Assembly (NCBI GenBank): GCA_037953745.1 | Contig: JBAKBP010007689.1 | Coordinates: forward strand, 1 to 64,000 | DNA: 64,000 nucleotides | Direction of reading: 5' to 3' | Origin: Lithodes maja | Taxonomy: Eukaryota; Arthropoda; Malacostraca; Decapoda; Lithodidae | Shown here: positions 55,586 through 64,000 of the stretch, piece by piece | How the letters are laid out: each line of letters opens with the position of its first letter | How positions within the stretch are numbered: position 1 is the stretch's first letter | Made by a program: the position numbers and the translations under genes | Notes under the pieces: generated by a model | What the model was told of the DNA's origin: nothing | Databases searched by the model: none | What the model saw: the letters and a program-made list of their open reading frames with translations, nothing else

Positions 55586-58500
55586 CCCCTGGGGGTTAGG
55601 GAATAGAATATGCCCCACGTGCCTTCTGCGTGTCGTAAGAGGCGACTAAAGAGGTTGGGTCGGTGGGCTTGCGACCCCCACCCGGAAAAAATATCTAAGC
55701 AAAAAAAAACGAACGAACAGCCTCGGATGCGGACGGAACCAACGTTGACGAACCACGACCGACTAAGGACATGCCTTCGGACATTCTGAGAATGGCTACA
55801 TGGAATGTTAGTGGCATGAATGATGGCACAAAAGAGAGAGAGGTTCTGGAAGTGTTAGTGAATGCCAGGCTGGATGTATGTGGAATGACAGAGACCAAAT
55901 GGAAAGGTTCAGATGTGAGAGAGTGGGAGTGTGGAATGGGTGTGTGTGCTGGAGTGAGTGAAGGAACAGCGAGAGAAGGTGCATGTTTGTTTGTAAGTAG
56001 CAAATGGAAGGAATGTGTAAGAGAGTATGGGTCTGTGGGTTCAAGGATTGTGTGGGTGAGAATGAAAGTAGGAATACAAACGTGGGTGATTGTATGCCTG
56101 TATGCCCCGACAGAGGATATACTTGAAAGAAAGAAAGAGGAGTTCTGGATGAATGTGGAGGCGTGCCTGGAGAAGTTTGACAAGAACGAAAGAATATTTC
56201 TGATTGGGGATATGAATGGTAAGGTGGGTGATAGGAAAGTTGAGGGAGTGGTGGGAGGGTGGGGGGTACCATCAGAGGTGAATGGGAATGGTAGTGCACT
56301 TGTGGACGTATGTGTGGGGAGGAGGCTGTGGATAGCCAACACCTTCTTCCGACACAGAATGATCCACAGGTACACGTGGAAACGGATGTTGACGATGAAG
56401 GATAAGACAGTGGTGGAACGAAAGTCATTGATTGATTATGTATGTGTGGATGAACGAATGAAGAAATCTGTGATGGATGCTAGGGTGTATAGGGGTATTG
56501 GAGGGGGTCTGTCTGATCATTATGTAGTGGTAGCTAAGGTTAGGATACAAAAGAAGTGGGTGAGGAGAGCGGGAGGGAGGCGAGAGGAGGGTGGAATGGT
56601 GAGGAGGGTGGAGAGGTTGCAGGAGGAGGAAGTCAGGGAGGAGTACAGGAGAGCAGTGGAAAGACGACTAGGTGGGTTCGACCTGGAAGTTATGGAGGAA
56701 GTGGAGGAGATGAGCAAGGTGTTTAAGGATGAGATATGTGCAGCATGTGAGGAGGTGTGTGGAGTGAGGAGAAGAGGGAAGGGAGTGAAAGGTACAGCAT
56801 GGTGGACAGAAGAGGTAAGAATAGCTGTGGAAGAAAAGAAGAAAGCATATAGAGAGTGGTTGGGTAGTAGAGGGAATGAAGATTCTGAGAGACAGAAACG
56901 AGCGAGGTACGTGGAGAGTAAGAGGGTGGTGAAGAGAGTAGTGAAGGAAAGTAAGAGAAGAGTAGATGAGGAATTTGGAAGGAATCTGAGTGTAAAATGG
57001 AGGGAGAGTAAGAAACTGTTCTGGAAAGAAGTCAAGAAAGTTAGGGAAGGTAGCAAGGGAAACAGTAAGGGTGTGAAAGATAAGAATGGGAGAATGCTAG
57101 CCGAGAAGCAAGAGAGGGTCGAAAGATGGAGGGAGTACTTCAGTGAGTTGCTAAATGAAAGGAATGAAGAGCCAGCAAACATAGCTGGATATGGTATGGG
57201 AGGGAGAAGAAGAGAAGTAGTGGAGGAGGAGGTGGGGATCAGGAGGTCAGAAGTGTGGGAAGCCATGAAAAGAGTGAAGTTGGGGAAAGCACCAGGAACA
57301 GATGGAGTGTGTGGGGAAATGTTGAGGTATGGTGGTGAGATAGTGATAGAATGGGTATGGAAAATGTGCAAACTAGCATGGGAGAAGGGGAGTGCACCCG
57401 ATGACTGGAAGACTGGCATAATAGTCCCCCTATATAAGGGCAAAGGGGAAAGAGGAGTGTGTGGTAACCACCGAGGAATATGTCTTCTAAGCGTAGTAGG
57501 GAAGGTATACAGTAGGGTAGTGATTGAGAGAGTGAGAGTGAGAACGGAGAAATGGATAGGCGACGAGCAGGGAGGCTTTAGGAAGGGAAGAGGATGTGTA
57601 GATCAGATTTTTACCCTGAATTGTGTTGTGGAGAAGTATCTGGAGAAGAAACAAAAGGTGTATGTTGCCTTTATGGACTTGGAGAAGGCCTATGACAGAG
57701 TGGATAGAGAAGGTTTGTGGAAAGTACTTAGAATATACGGAGTAGAGGGCAAGTTGCTGAAAGCAGTGAAGAGCATGTATGAGGGTGCAAAGGCGGCAGT
57801 ACGTGTGGAGAGTGAGCAGAGCGAGTTCTTTGACCTGAATGTTGGTTTGAAACAGGGGTGTGTGATGTCCCCGTGGCTGTTTACTGTATATATGGATGGA
57901 GTTATGAAAGAAATACTATCAAGAGTAGTGGATGTTGGTGTATCGCTGAAAAGGGAGGGAATTGAGTGGAAGCTACCTATACTGCTGTTTGCAGATGATA
58001 CAGTTCTGATGAGTGATAATGAATGGGAGTTGCAGGGTCTGGTAAATGAGTTTGGAACAGTGTGCGAAAAACGGAATTTGAAGGTAAATACGGGGAAGAG
58101 CAAGGTTATGGTCTTCGAAAGGGGTGAAGTCACAGAGTGTGAGGTGAAGCTGAACGGTCAGGCTATGGAGATCGTCAACTCTTTTAAGTATCTGGGCAGT
58201 GTGTTGAGTAAAGATGGGACTATGGATGAAGAGGTGCGGGAGAGGGTACAACAGGGGAAGAGGGTTGTAGGAACGCTAAAAGCAGTAACAAGAAATAGGG
58301 TGGTCAGTATGGAAGTGAAGAAGTCCTTGCATGACAGTGTGGTAATCCCGACACTGACTTACGGAAGCGAAGCATGGACGTTGGTTGAGAGACTCAGACC
58401 AAGAGTGAGAGCAGTGGAAATGAATTACTTAAGGAGTGCGTGCGGAATTACATGGAGGGATAGACAGACTAATGAGGAAGTAAGAAGGAGGTGTGGTGTG

Positions 58501-58796
58501 GAGGTAGATGTCCTGGAAAGTGTGAAAAGGAACAACTTGAGATGGTTCGGCCATATGGAACGTATGGAAAGCGAGAGAATGACTAAGAGGGTGTACGAGA
58601 GCGAGGTGGAGGGACAGAGGGGGAGAGGTAGACCGAATATGAGGTGGAAGGATGGAGTGAGGAACTACATGAATGAAGGCGGTGCTGGTTGGGGGGAGGG
58701 GCGTCGACTGACTGGGGACAGAGGTGCATGGGGGCGGTTCGTTCGTGGCCACCCCTTCGGGGATCACGGCGTCAGGCAATAGATAGATAGATAGAA
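55586..58796 (+). mobile_element. RTE-like LINE, apparently full length
   Basis: A short leader (from about 55586, CCCCCTGGGGGTTAGGG..., including GTGTCGTAAGAGGCGACTAA) precedes a single ORF (55771-58782). The 3' untranslated part is almost nil: the ORF runs into the hairpin CCACCCCTTCGGGGATC and the stop lies in the (GATA)n tail (58778-58796). RTE-clade LINEs are compact, have one ORF and end in short tandem repeats, all as here. Other copies are at 13628, 32133, 38223, 39086, 41061 and 59064. Confidence 0.9.
55771..58782 (+). CDS. RTE-like LINE ORF: endonuclease and reverse transcriptase, 1003 codons, intact
   Basis: It would nick DNA and copy its own RNA into the nick. The AP-type endonuclease covers residues 7 to about 265: MATWNVSGMND, ETKWKG, IGDMNGKVGD (about 147) and GLSDHYVVVAK (about 249). 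A basic, coiled-coil-prone linker spans 280-470. The reverse transcriptase covers about 500-800: GTDGVCGEML, AFMDLEKAYDRVD, GLKQGCVMSPWLF, LLFADDTVLM (740-749) and FKYLGSVLSKDG. The C-terminus has RWFGHMERMESERM and a GRPNMRWKDG motif. No stop or frameshift; a start at 55792 (MATWN) is also possible. Clade call is by recognition of the compact form, tail and C-terminal motif. Confidence 0.9.
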   Translation: MPSDILRMATWNVSGMNDGTKEREVLEVLVNARLDVCGMTETKWKGSDVREWECGMGVCAGVSEGTAREGACLFVSSKWKECVREYGSVGSRIVWVRMKVGIQTWVIVCLYAPTEDILERKKEEFWMNVEACLEKFDKNERIFLIGDMNGKVGDRKVEGVVGGWGVPSEVNGNGSALVDVCVGRRLWIANTFFRHRMIHRYTWKRMLTMKDKTVVERKSLIDYVCVDERMKKSVMDARVYRGIGGGLSDHYVVVAKVRIQKKWVRRAGGRREEGGMVRRVERLQEEEVREEYRRAVERRLGGFDLEVMEEVEEMSKVFKDEICAACEEVCGVRRRGKGVKGTAWWTEEVRIAVEEKKKAYREWLGSRGNEDSERQKRARYVESKRVVKRVVKESKRRVDEEFGRNLSVKWRESKKLFWKEVKKVREGSKGNSKGVKDKNGRMLAEKQERVERWREYFSELLNERNEEPANIAGYGMGGRRREVVEEEVGIRRSEVWEAMKRVKLGKAPGTDGVCGEMLRYGGEIVIEWVWKMCKLAWEKGSAPDDWKTGIIVPLYKGKGERGVCGNHRGICLLSVVGKVYSRVVIERVRVRTEKWIGDEQGGFRKGRGCVDQIFTLNCVVEKYLEKKQKVYVAFMDLEKAYDRVDREGLWKVLRIYGVEGKLLKAVKSMYEGAKAAVRVESEQSEFFDLNVGLKQGCVMSPWLFTVYMDGVMKEILSRVVDVGVSLKREGIEWKLPILLFADDTVLMSDNEWELQGLVNEFGTVCEKRNLKVNTGKSKVMVFERGEVTECEVKLNGQAMEIVNSFKYLGSVLSKDGTMDEEVRERVQQGKRVVGTLKAVTRNRVVSMEVKKSLHDSVVIPTLTYGSEAWTLVERLRPRVRAVEMNYLRSACGITWRDRQTNEEVRRRCGVEVDVLESVKRNNLRWFGHMERMESERMTKRVYESEVEGQRGRGRPNMRWKDGVRNYMNEGGAGWGEGRRLTGDRGAWGRFVRGHPFGDHGVRQ

Positions 58797-58824
58797 AAAT
58801 ACTAAATACACTAAATTCGAGTGG

Positions 58825-58892
58825 GATTGAACACTGGTTTTCCCAGTGGAAGGCGGGAGGTATACCGATTGAGCTATGGGGCGATCTGGTAG
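58825..58892 (-). tRNA. tRNA-like sequence (Gly-like), probably pseudogene or SINE head
   Basis: On the minus strand CGCCCCATAGCTCAATCGGT carries an A-box-like motif, CCCGCCTTCCACTGGG resembles a glycine-type anticodon arm and GTGTTCAATCCC is a B box. The arms pair poorly, so it is unlikely to be a working tRNA. Listed for completeness. Confidence 0.35.
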
Positions 58893-59063
58893 TAACGGTT
58901 TGAAGGCGATATTTAAACGCGGGGCGGGCCAAAGGAGGTGAGGGGCGGGGCCAAGGGAGGTGAGGGGCGGGGCCAAGGGGCCTAGATTCTCACGCATGCC
59001 GTCTTATTTTATGGACTATTATAATATTCTACTCTACGTGAGGTTTAAGCGCTATATACATTT

Positions 59064-59111
59064 GGCCACCCCTTCGGGGATCACGGCGTCAGGCAATAGA
59101 TAGATAGATAG
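59064..59111 (+). mobile_element. RTE-like LINE, minimal 48-bp 3' insertion
   Basis: Only GGCCACCCCTTCGGGGATC, a short spacer and the GATA tail, flanked by ATACATTT at 59056-59063 and 59112-59119. It shows how little template was copied. Confidence 0.88.
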
Positions 59112-59119
59112 ATACATTT

Positions 59120-60000
59120 GTTGTTGTTGTTGTTGTTCCCTAAGCTGCCTGGCCGAACATCCCCGAGTCCCTAAGAAAGGCCATGGCCACGATCGGGCTT
59201 TCCCACAGAGCTCTCATTGAGTGTAGATTGTGTTGTTGGCGTAAGTGGTTGTGTGAAATGCAGTCTTCTATGATGTGTTTAATGGTATGGGGTGCTGTGT
59301 TACATCCCGGGCAGGCGTCGACAACGGAGTCATCCAGTCTCTTCTGATAGCTCAGGAGAGCTGGATGGTGTCCGCATCTCAGCCTGGCCAGGTGGACTCT
59401 GTCCTCGCGAGGAAGGGAGGATTCGGAAGGATGGATTTCGGGAGGTCGTGCATGCAGCTGCGTGTTGTCTGTGAGTGAGTGGATGGATCGGTGAGAGATA
59501 TGAGTATGGATGTGCTTCCGGAAGTTGGTTCGGGGTGGGCAGGGAGGGAGAGAGGACAATAATTGTGTGCGATACCGTGTGCTGGGTGTTGTTTTGATAT
59601 TTCTTGGTGTCTGTGGGTGTGTTGCCATGTAGTTTAGTGGGTGGTCTTGGTTCGTGGAGGCTGCTGCCAGGAATTGAGTGCCTCTCATGTCCAGATGGTC
59701 TTTGACTTTGAGGATTTTGGTTTCTTGATGTAGGTGATCTGTGGGTGCAGTAGCTGTGCAGCCTGTAATGATCTTCAGGGCTTTGTTTTGAATAGTCTGT
59801 AAGGTCTTATGATGTGTTTCAGCTAGGTTAGAAGCCCAGGCTGGGCTTGCATATTCCATCACTGATCTTATGTATTGTTTATATACTGTGGTGGTAGTTT
59901 CTTTGTTGTGTCCAAATTTTGTGTGAGCAAGTGACCTGAGGGCGTTAAGTCTGGGTGTCAGTTTCTTTTTAATGTTTGTGGTGTGCTGTTTGAATGTCAT
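59120..60000 (-). mobile_element. I-group LINE (550-aa family), 5'-truncated copy
   Basis: An open frame of 286 codons (59140-60000) covers the C-terminal half from MTFKQHTTNIKKK to GMFGQAA. It is nearly identical to the copy at 34149-35009, so a recent relative. The AAC tail abuts the target duplication of the 48-bp RTE-like insert, and the 5' end abuts the tail of the I-clade LINE at 60001. Confidence 0.9.
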
Positions 60001-60090
60001 GTTGTTGTTGATGATGCTTTTATTTTATACTAGCCCACTGGGCCTAGGCCCTCTCAAGGCTAGTGGTGGAGGAGGTGGTACAGAGTTTAA

Positions 60091-60569
60091 CCCTCCGACC
60101 CCGGCTATATATTATATATATATTCCTCGAAATCCGGGTGTTTTGGCCGAAAAACGTCTAGGCTAGGCTACCGTATATTCGTTAATCAGACTGCTTCCCG
60201 CATTCCCGCGCATCCCCAAGCGTAGCTGTGTTATTTACCTGTAAAATGGCCTTAAGTAGAGCTCTCTAAGTCAACTGGGTGAGCTGTGATGATGATTTCA
60301 TTGGAGATAACTTTATGGCCAAACCAGCCACTTTACACCACTTTTCGATACTGAACAACAACATACAGGCACACACGAACAAGCGACGCTCTCCTTCTTG
60401 TGGCCGGAGATGCGGAGCGTCGGTCCAGCCGGCTGTTGTTTACATGCGTCGGACCGACGCCTCGCACACGAAGCTCACAGGCTTTCAAGCAATGGTACAA
60501 TGTAGTACCACCCGGGTTCCTGGGGCCAAAAAAAAATGGTACACGTGTGTACCAACCGGGTTTGAAGGG
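60091..60569 (-). mobile_element. piggyBac MITE, copy 2 (479 bp)
   Basis: TTAA at 60087-60090 and 60570-60573, ends CCCTCCGACCCCGG and the complement of CCCTTCAAACCCGG. The body is the complement of the copy at 38488 (GACGTTTTTCGGCCAAAACA, AGAGAGCTCTACTTAA). The right subterminal part differs, with its own GGTACCA-like motifs (ATGGTACA, GTGTACC). Confidence 0.92.
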
Positions 60570-60593
60570 TTAAAGTCACGTATATGTCAGCAG

Positions 60594-63500
60594 TTATATG
60601 TCATTGTATAAATTTATCGCTCTCAGGAAGTGACGAATAGGGGTGAAATTGAAAGAGTCTGAGTCAGAGAGGATGCCATGTAATGAGGTGTTCAGCAAGA
60701 ATCTCCGTCTTTCAGATGCATAGACGGGACAAATACAAAGAAAGTGAAAAACAGTCAATGATGTATGGCAATGTTGGCATTCAGGTGGTGGACCACGAGG
60801 GGTGGACATTAGGTAACCATGTGTGAGGCGCGTGTGGCCTAAACGTAATCTAGTTAATAGGGTTTGGTCTGCACGTGAACCATTAATTGAAGAGGGCCAC
60901 AAGTGTATGTCATCCTTAATGGAGCGAAGGTGGCCAGTTAATGGTTGCGCTCTCCACTCGACTCGCCAAGCGTCATAAACATGGCGACGGAGGACAGGGA
61001 GCAGATCCTCCGAACGCAGCAAAGTAGTAGAGGGTGTACCATGACACGCTTGCTTAGCGAGGAAGTCTGCACGCTCATTCCCGGGAATTCCTACATGCGC
61101 GGGGATCCAGCACAGTGTGATGGAACGATTAGCGCACTGTAATTTGTGTATTGTGTGGATGATAGTCTTGACCAATGGGTCCTTGGGGGCAAATACACAT
61201 AAGGCTTGCAGTGCACTCTTTGAGTCACTACAGATAACGACCCGTGGAGAGTTCCTCGACAATGAAGAGATGGTGCTTAAAGCACCTTGAATAGCCCATA
61301 ATTCAGCAGTGAAAACCGTGGAGTGATGGTGTAAGGTACTTTGAGACAAGCCATGGTCTGAGACTGCAGCGCAACCCACGGCATCCGCAGTTTTCGAGCC
61401 ATCGGTGTAAATGAAAACAGCCGGGATGTGATCATCAAGATGTTGTAAAGCGAGATGTCGACGTTGAGATGGGGCTTGGGCATCAAGTTGATCCGCTAAG
61501 TGAAAACAAACTGTAGGGTGTTTTAGGGTCCACGGAGTGATGTGACTAGGAGGGGGAGTTATGGGAGGAACGGTGATACTGTAAGTGGAGAGCAATTGGC
61601 GAGACAATATTGGGTATGGCACTGGAATAGTTGAATGATAGTTATCTGTGGAATGGAATAGTTCTAGTAGAGTTGGGTCATGACGGAGGCGAACAGCCGT
61701 ATGCATGAGGACTAATCGACGGTGGTAGGCTAGAGGTAAGGTCCCAGCCTCACATAGGATATTGGAGACACGAGAGGAACGGAATACCCCCGAGCTAATG
61801 CGGATGCCCAAATGGTGTACGCTGTCGAGGGTTCCTAATGTGGAAGCAGAGGCCGTGCCATAGACAGGGCTACCATAATCTAGGGCTGAGAGGATGGTAG
61901 CTCTGTAGAACAGTAAAAGCGTAGCGCGATCTGCGCCCCAATGGACTCGTGCGACTGTTTTCAGAACATTCATTCTCTGGAGGCAACGTGCCTTTAAGCA
62001 GGCAATGTGACTCTTCCAATTGAGGTGAGTATCAAAGATTAAACCAAGGAACCTGGTATGTGGAAGGATCTGAATATTAGAATGTCCCATGGTGAGAGTA
62101 ATGGACTGTTTACGTAAATGTCGAACATTTCTATAGAATACAACGGCGTTAGTCTTTTCAGCAGAAAATTGAAAACCAGCAGTGGATGCCCAAGAGTGGA
62201 TGGATTTTAGAGCAATGTTGAGACGCCGTTGTATGTGAGTCAGACTGGGAGAAGTATAATATATTGCGAAGTCGTCCACATACAAGCCATACGATATTTC
62301 AGGTGGGAGGCTGCGTATGACACTATTGATCGCCATAATAAAGAGTAAGCTGCTAAGGGCACATCCTTGTGGTATTCCATTAATTTGTGACATAATGTCC
62401 GATAGGAGACCATTATTTTTGACCTGGAATGTACAGTTAGAGAGAAAATTTTGTAAAAAGCAGGGAAGAGGACCCCGCATGCCAGAATCGTGTAAAATTT
62501 TTAAAATCCTGTGTCTCCATGTTGTGTCATAAGCCTTAGCAATGTCAAAAAATATTGCCACTGTGGGTTGGTTCTTGGAGAACCCATCACGTATTTGGTG
62601 TTCAAGGCGAATAAGTGAGTGCAGTGTAGAACGGCCAGGGCGGGAACCATTCTGATATGGGGATAGGAGGGCATGTGACTCAGCGTAATGTAAAAGTCGA
62701 GGATTGATAATTTTTTCCATTAATTTGCAGAGGCATGAGGTAAGCACAATCGGTCTGTAATTTGTGGGAAGACTATGATCTTTTCCAGGCTTCGGTACGG
62801 GTATAGTGTAAGCATGCCGCCAAGACGGTGGGAAGTAGTTACTTATCCAAAACTGATTGTACAGTTGTAAAAGATGTTGTAGCGCACGTGGATGGAGGTG
62901 ACGGATGAGAGCGTACGAGAATCCATCCGGGCCAGGAGTAGTGTCTGTACACAGGTCGAGCGCGTGTCGCAATTCCGGAATTGAAAAAGGGGTGTTATAT
63001 TCATGTGTTTTCCCGCTATGAAAAGATAGCGGGCGAGATTCCTCCATACATTTATAACGAAGAAATTGACGAGGCAATGACTGATCTGAGCTGACGTGAC
63101 AGAAATGTTTGGCATGTATGGCAGCGATGTCAAGGGGATCATGTGTAAGCGAGTCCGAGGCAGGGTCTTGAGTGGAGAGAGTGGAGGCCGTACAGTGCGT
63201 CCGTTGATACTGCGAAACTTTTTCCATAAAGTAGAGAGAGGGGTGCGGGAATTGAAGGACGAGATATATGATCGCCATGAAAGTATCTTGTTGTCAAGGA
63301 TACTGCGTTTGACAACTGCACAGATCTTGTTATAGAACGTTTTAAGGGCAATTTTTTCAATAGTGATGGTTATAAGGTCAAAGTAACGATTAGTGGAAAA
63401 AAGCCGGGGGGAAACAGTCTTTAAACGCCGCTGCCTAACACTCAGACGCTTAAGAAGGCGTTCCACACGATGCTTGAATTTTATCATTTGGGCTAGAGTG

Positions 63501-64000
63501 GGCGTCCACCAAGGGACCTGGCGAGGGTGCGTCAGCGAGGAGGTAAGCGGGATATGAGTGCGAGCAATGGAGTTCAGGAAGGACGAAAAATAATCAAAAT
63601 TGTTTGCAGGGGAAGAGGTAGGGGAGAAGTCCGAAACGTCTGCAGAGGAGTGCGTATAAGACGTCCAATCGGCTTTAGAGAGATTATAACTCGATATTTG
63701 AGGGGAGGATGCAGGGCACAAATACTTAAGAGTATAGGGTAGTGGTCGCTGGAGAAGCGATCCTGTAAAACTGACCAGTCAAATAGGGGAGCTGCGTCAT
63801 CCGAGGCAAAGGAAAGATCAACAGCGGAAAATGTACAGTGGGTAGCAGATCTGTAGGTGGGGGTGTCAAAGTTGAGACAACAAAGAGTAGAATGAAGGAG
63901 ATATTTTTCAATTTTATCGCCTGGGATGTCTGTTTGGGTTGCCCCAAAGGGGAGAGTGTGCGTTAAAGTCGCCCAGAATAAGGTACGGTGGGGTCAGTTG
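60594..64000 (-). pseudogene. I-clade endonuclease-reverse transcriptase-RNase H
   Basis: The main frame (60594 to about 63180) has reverse transcriptase motifs TPGPDGFSYALIRHL, NYRPIVLTSCLCKLMEK, FFDIAKAYDTTWRHRI, INGIPQGCALSSLLFIMAIN and GLYVDDFAIYY (YVDD in place of YADD). RNase H follows with FIYTDGSK, FTAELWAIQGAL, VICSDSKSALQAL and HVGIPGNERADFLAK, so the acidic residues are present. A C-terminal knuckle is CQHCHTSLTVFHFLCIC. Upstream frames (to 64000) hold the endonuclease: LILGDFNAHSPLWG and SSDHYPI. Frameshifts near 63175 and 63930 disable it. The RNase H and YVDD fit the I/Nimb group. Confidence 0.88.

Larger units (their letters stand above)
60001..64000 (-). mobile_element. I-clade LINE with RNase H, cut by the window end
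   Basis: It runs from beyond 64000 to a 3' end with an untranslated region and CATCATCAACAACAAC tail at 60001. A piggyBac MITE (60091-60569) interrupts the 3' untranslated region at a TTAA. Removing it joins GTGACTTTAA to ACTCTGTACC. Confidence 0.85.

Noticed and set aside
55586..55700. HDV-like ribozyme at the LINE 5' end
   Set aside because: The candidate outer stem spans about 85 bases, too far apart for the nested double-pseudoknot layout; kept only as a possible structured leader.
56520..57443. 307-codon minus-strand ORF inside the RTE-like LINE, and similar antisense ORFs in its other copies
   Set aside because: It is a shadow of the sense frame: purine-rich sense codons leave few stops on the other strand. 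Its sequence is low-complexity Ser/Leu/Pro and it has no motif.
1..64000. LTR retrotransposons, CRISPR arrays and bacterial-type operons
   Set aside because: I found no direct long terminal repeats with integrase or protease motifs, no regularly spaced short repeats and no compact gene clusters.

Overview
This is eukaryotic, non-coding-rich DNA from a metazoan, most likely a decapod or other malacostracan crustacean. The support is indirect: introns of 5.5-22 kb, an arthropod-type TTAGG/CCTAA tract, long CA and TA microsatellites, and a dense mix of Tigger, piggyBac, DIRS-like, RTE-like, CR1-like and I-group elements. No rRNA, no functional tRNA gene, no operon and no CRISPR array is visible.

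Host gene. Four minus-strand segments with consensus splice sites and matching codon phases (52668-52747, 30177-30707, 20798-21283, 15286-15413) look like consecutive internal exons of one gene that encodes a disordered Ser/Pro/Tyr-rich and Gln/His-rich protein. I do not recognise it. Its first and last exons lie outside the window.

Layout. 1-11.8 kb is a cluster of TA-target DNA transposons: a Tigger/pogo element (1453-9130) split by a piggyBac element with an intact 971-codon transposase (3490-8523), then a fold-back element (9199-10735) holding a tRNA-derived SINE, then a TA-flanked element (10740-11798). 12-22 kb holds LINE pieces and two host exons. 23.1-27.3 kb is a degraded DNA transposon with about 270-310 bp inverted repeats; its protein has FEN1/XPG-like nuclease motifs and a CXC tail. 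32-41 kb holds RTE-like and I-group LINE copies, a SINE with a GATA tail and a piggyBac MITE. 41.7-52.1 kb is a DIRS-like element with inverted terminal repeats and a diagnostic internal complementary region. It keeps gag-like coding but shows no recognisable reverse transcriptase or recombinase of its own, and an L2/Rex-like LINE sits inside its gag. 53-60 kb holds SINEs, LINE remnants, telomere-like repeats and a full RTE-like LINE with an intact 1003-codon ORF. 60-64 kb is an I-clade LINE with RNase H, interrupted by a second piggyBac MITE.

How the parts interact. Two SINE/LINE partnerships are visible. A 400-bp SINE shares about 80 bp of 3' end and an AAC-repeat tail with the I-group LINE. 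A 268-bp SINE shares a 3' hairpin and a GATA tail with the RTE-like LINE. Many insertions have target-site duplications, and removing the insert in silico rejoins the interrupted reading frame in the Tigger, gag, XPG-transposon and jockey-like cases, which orders the events in time.
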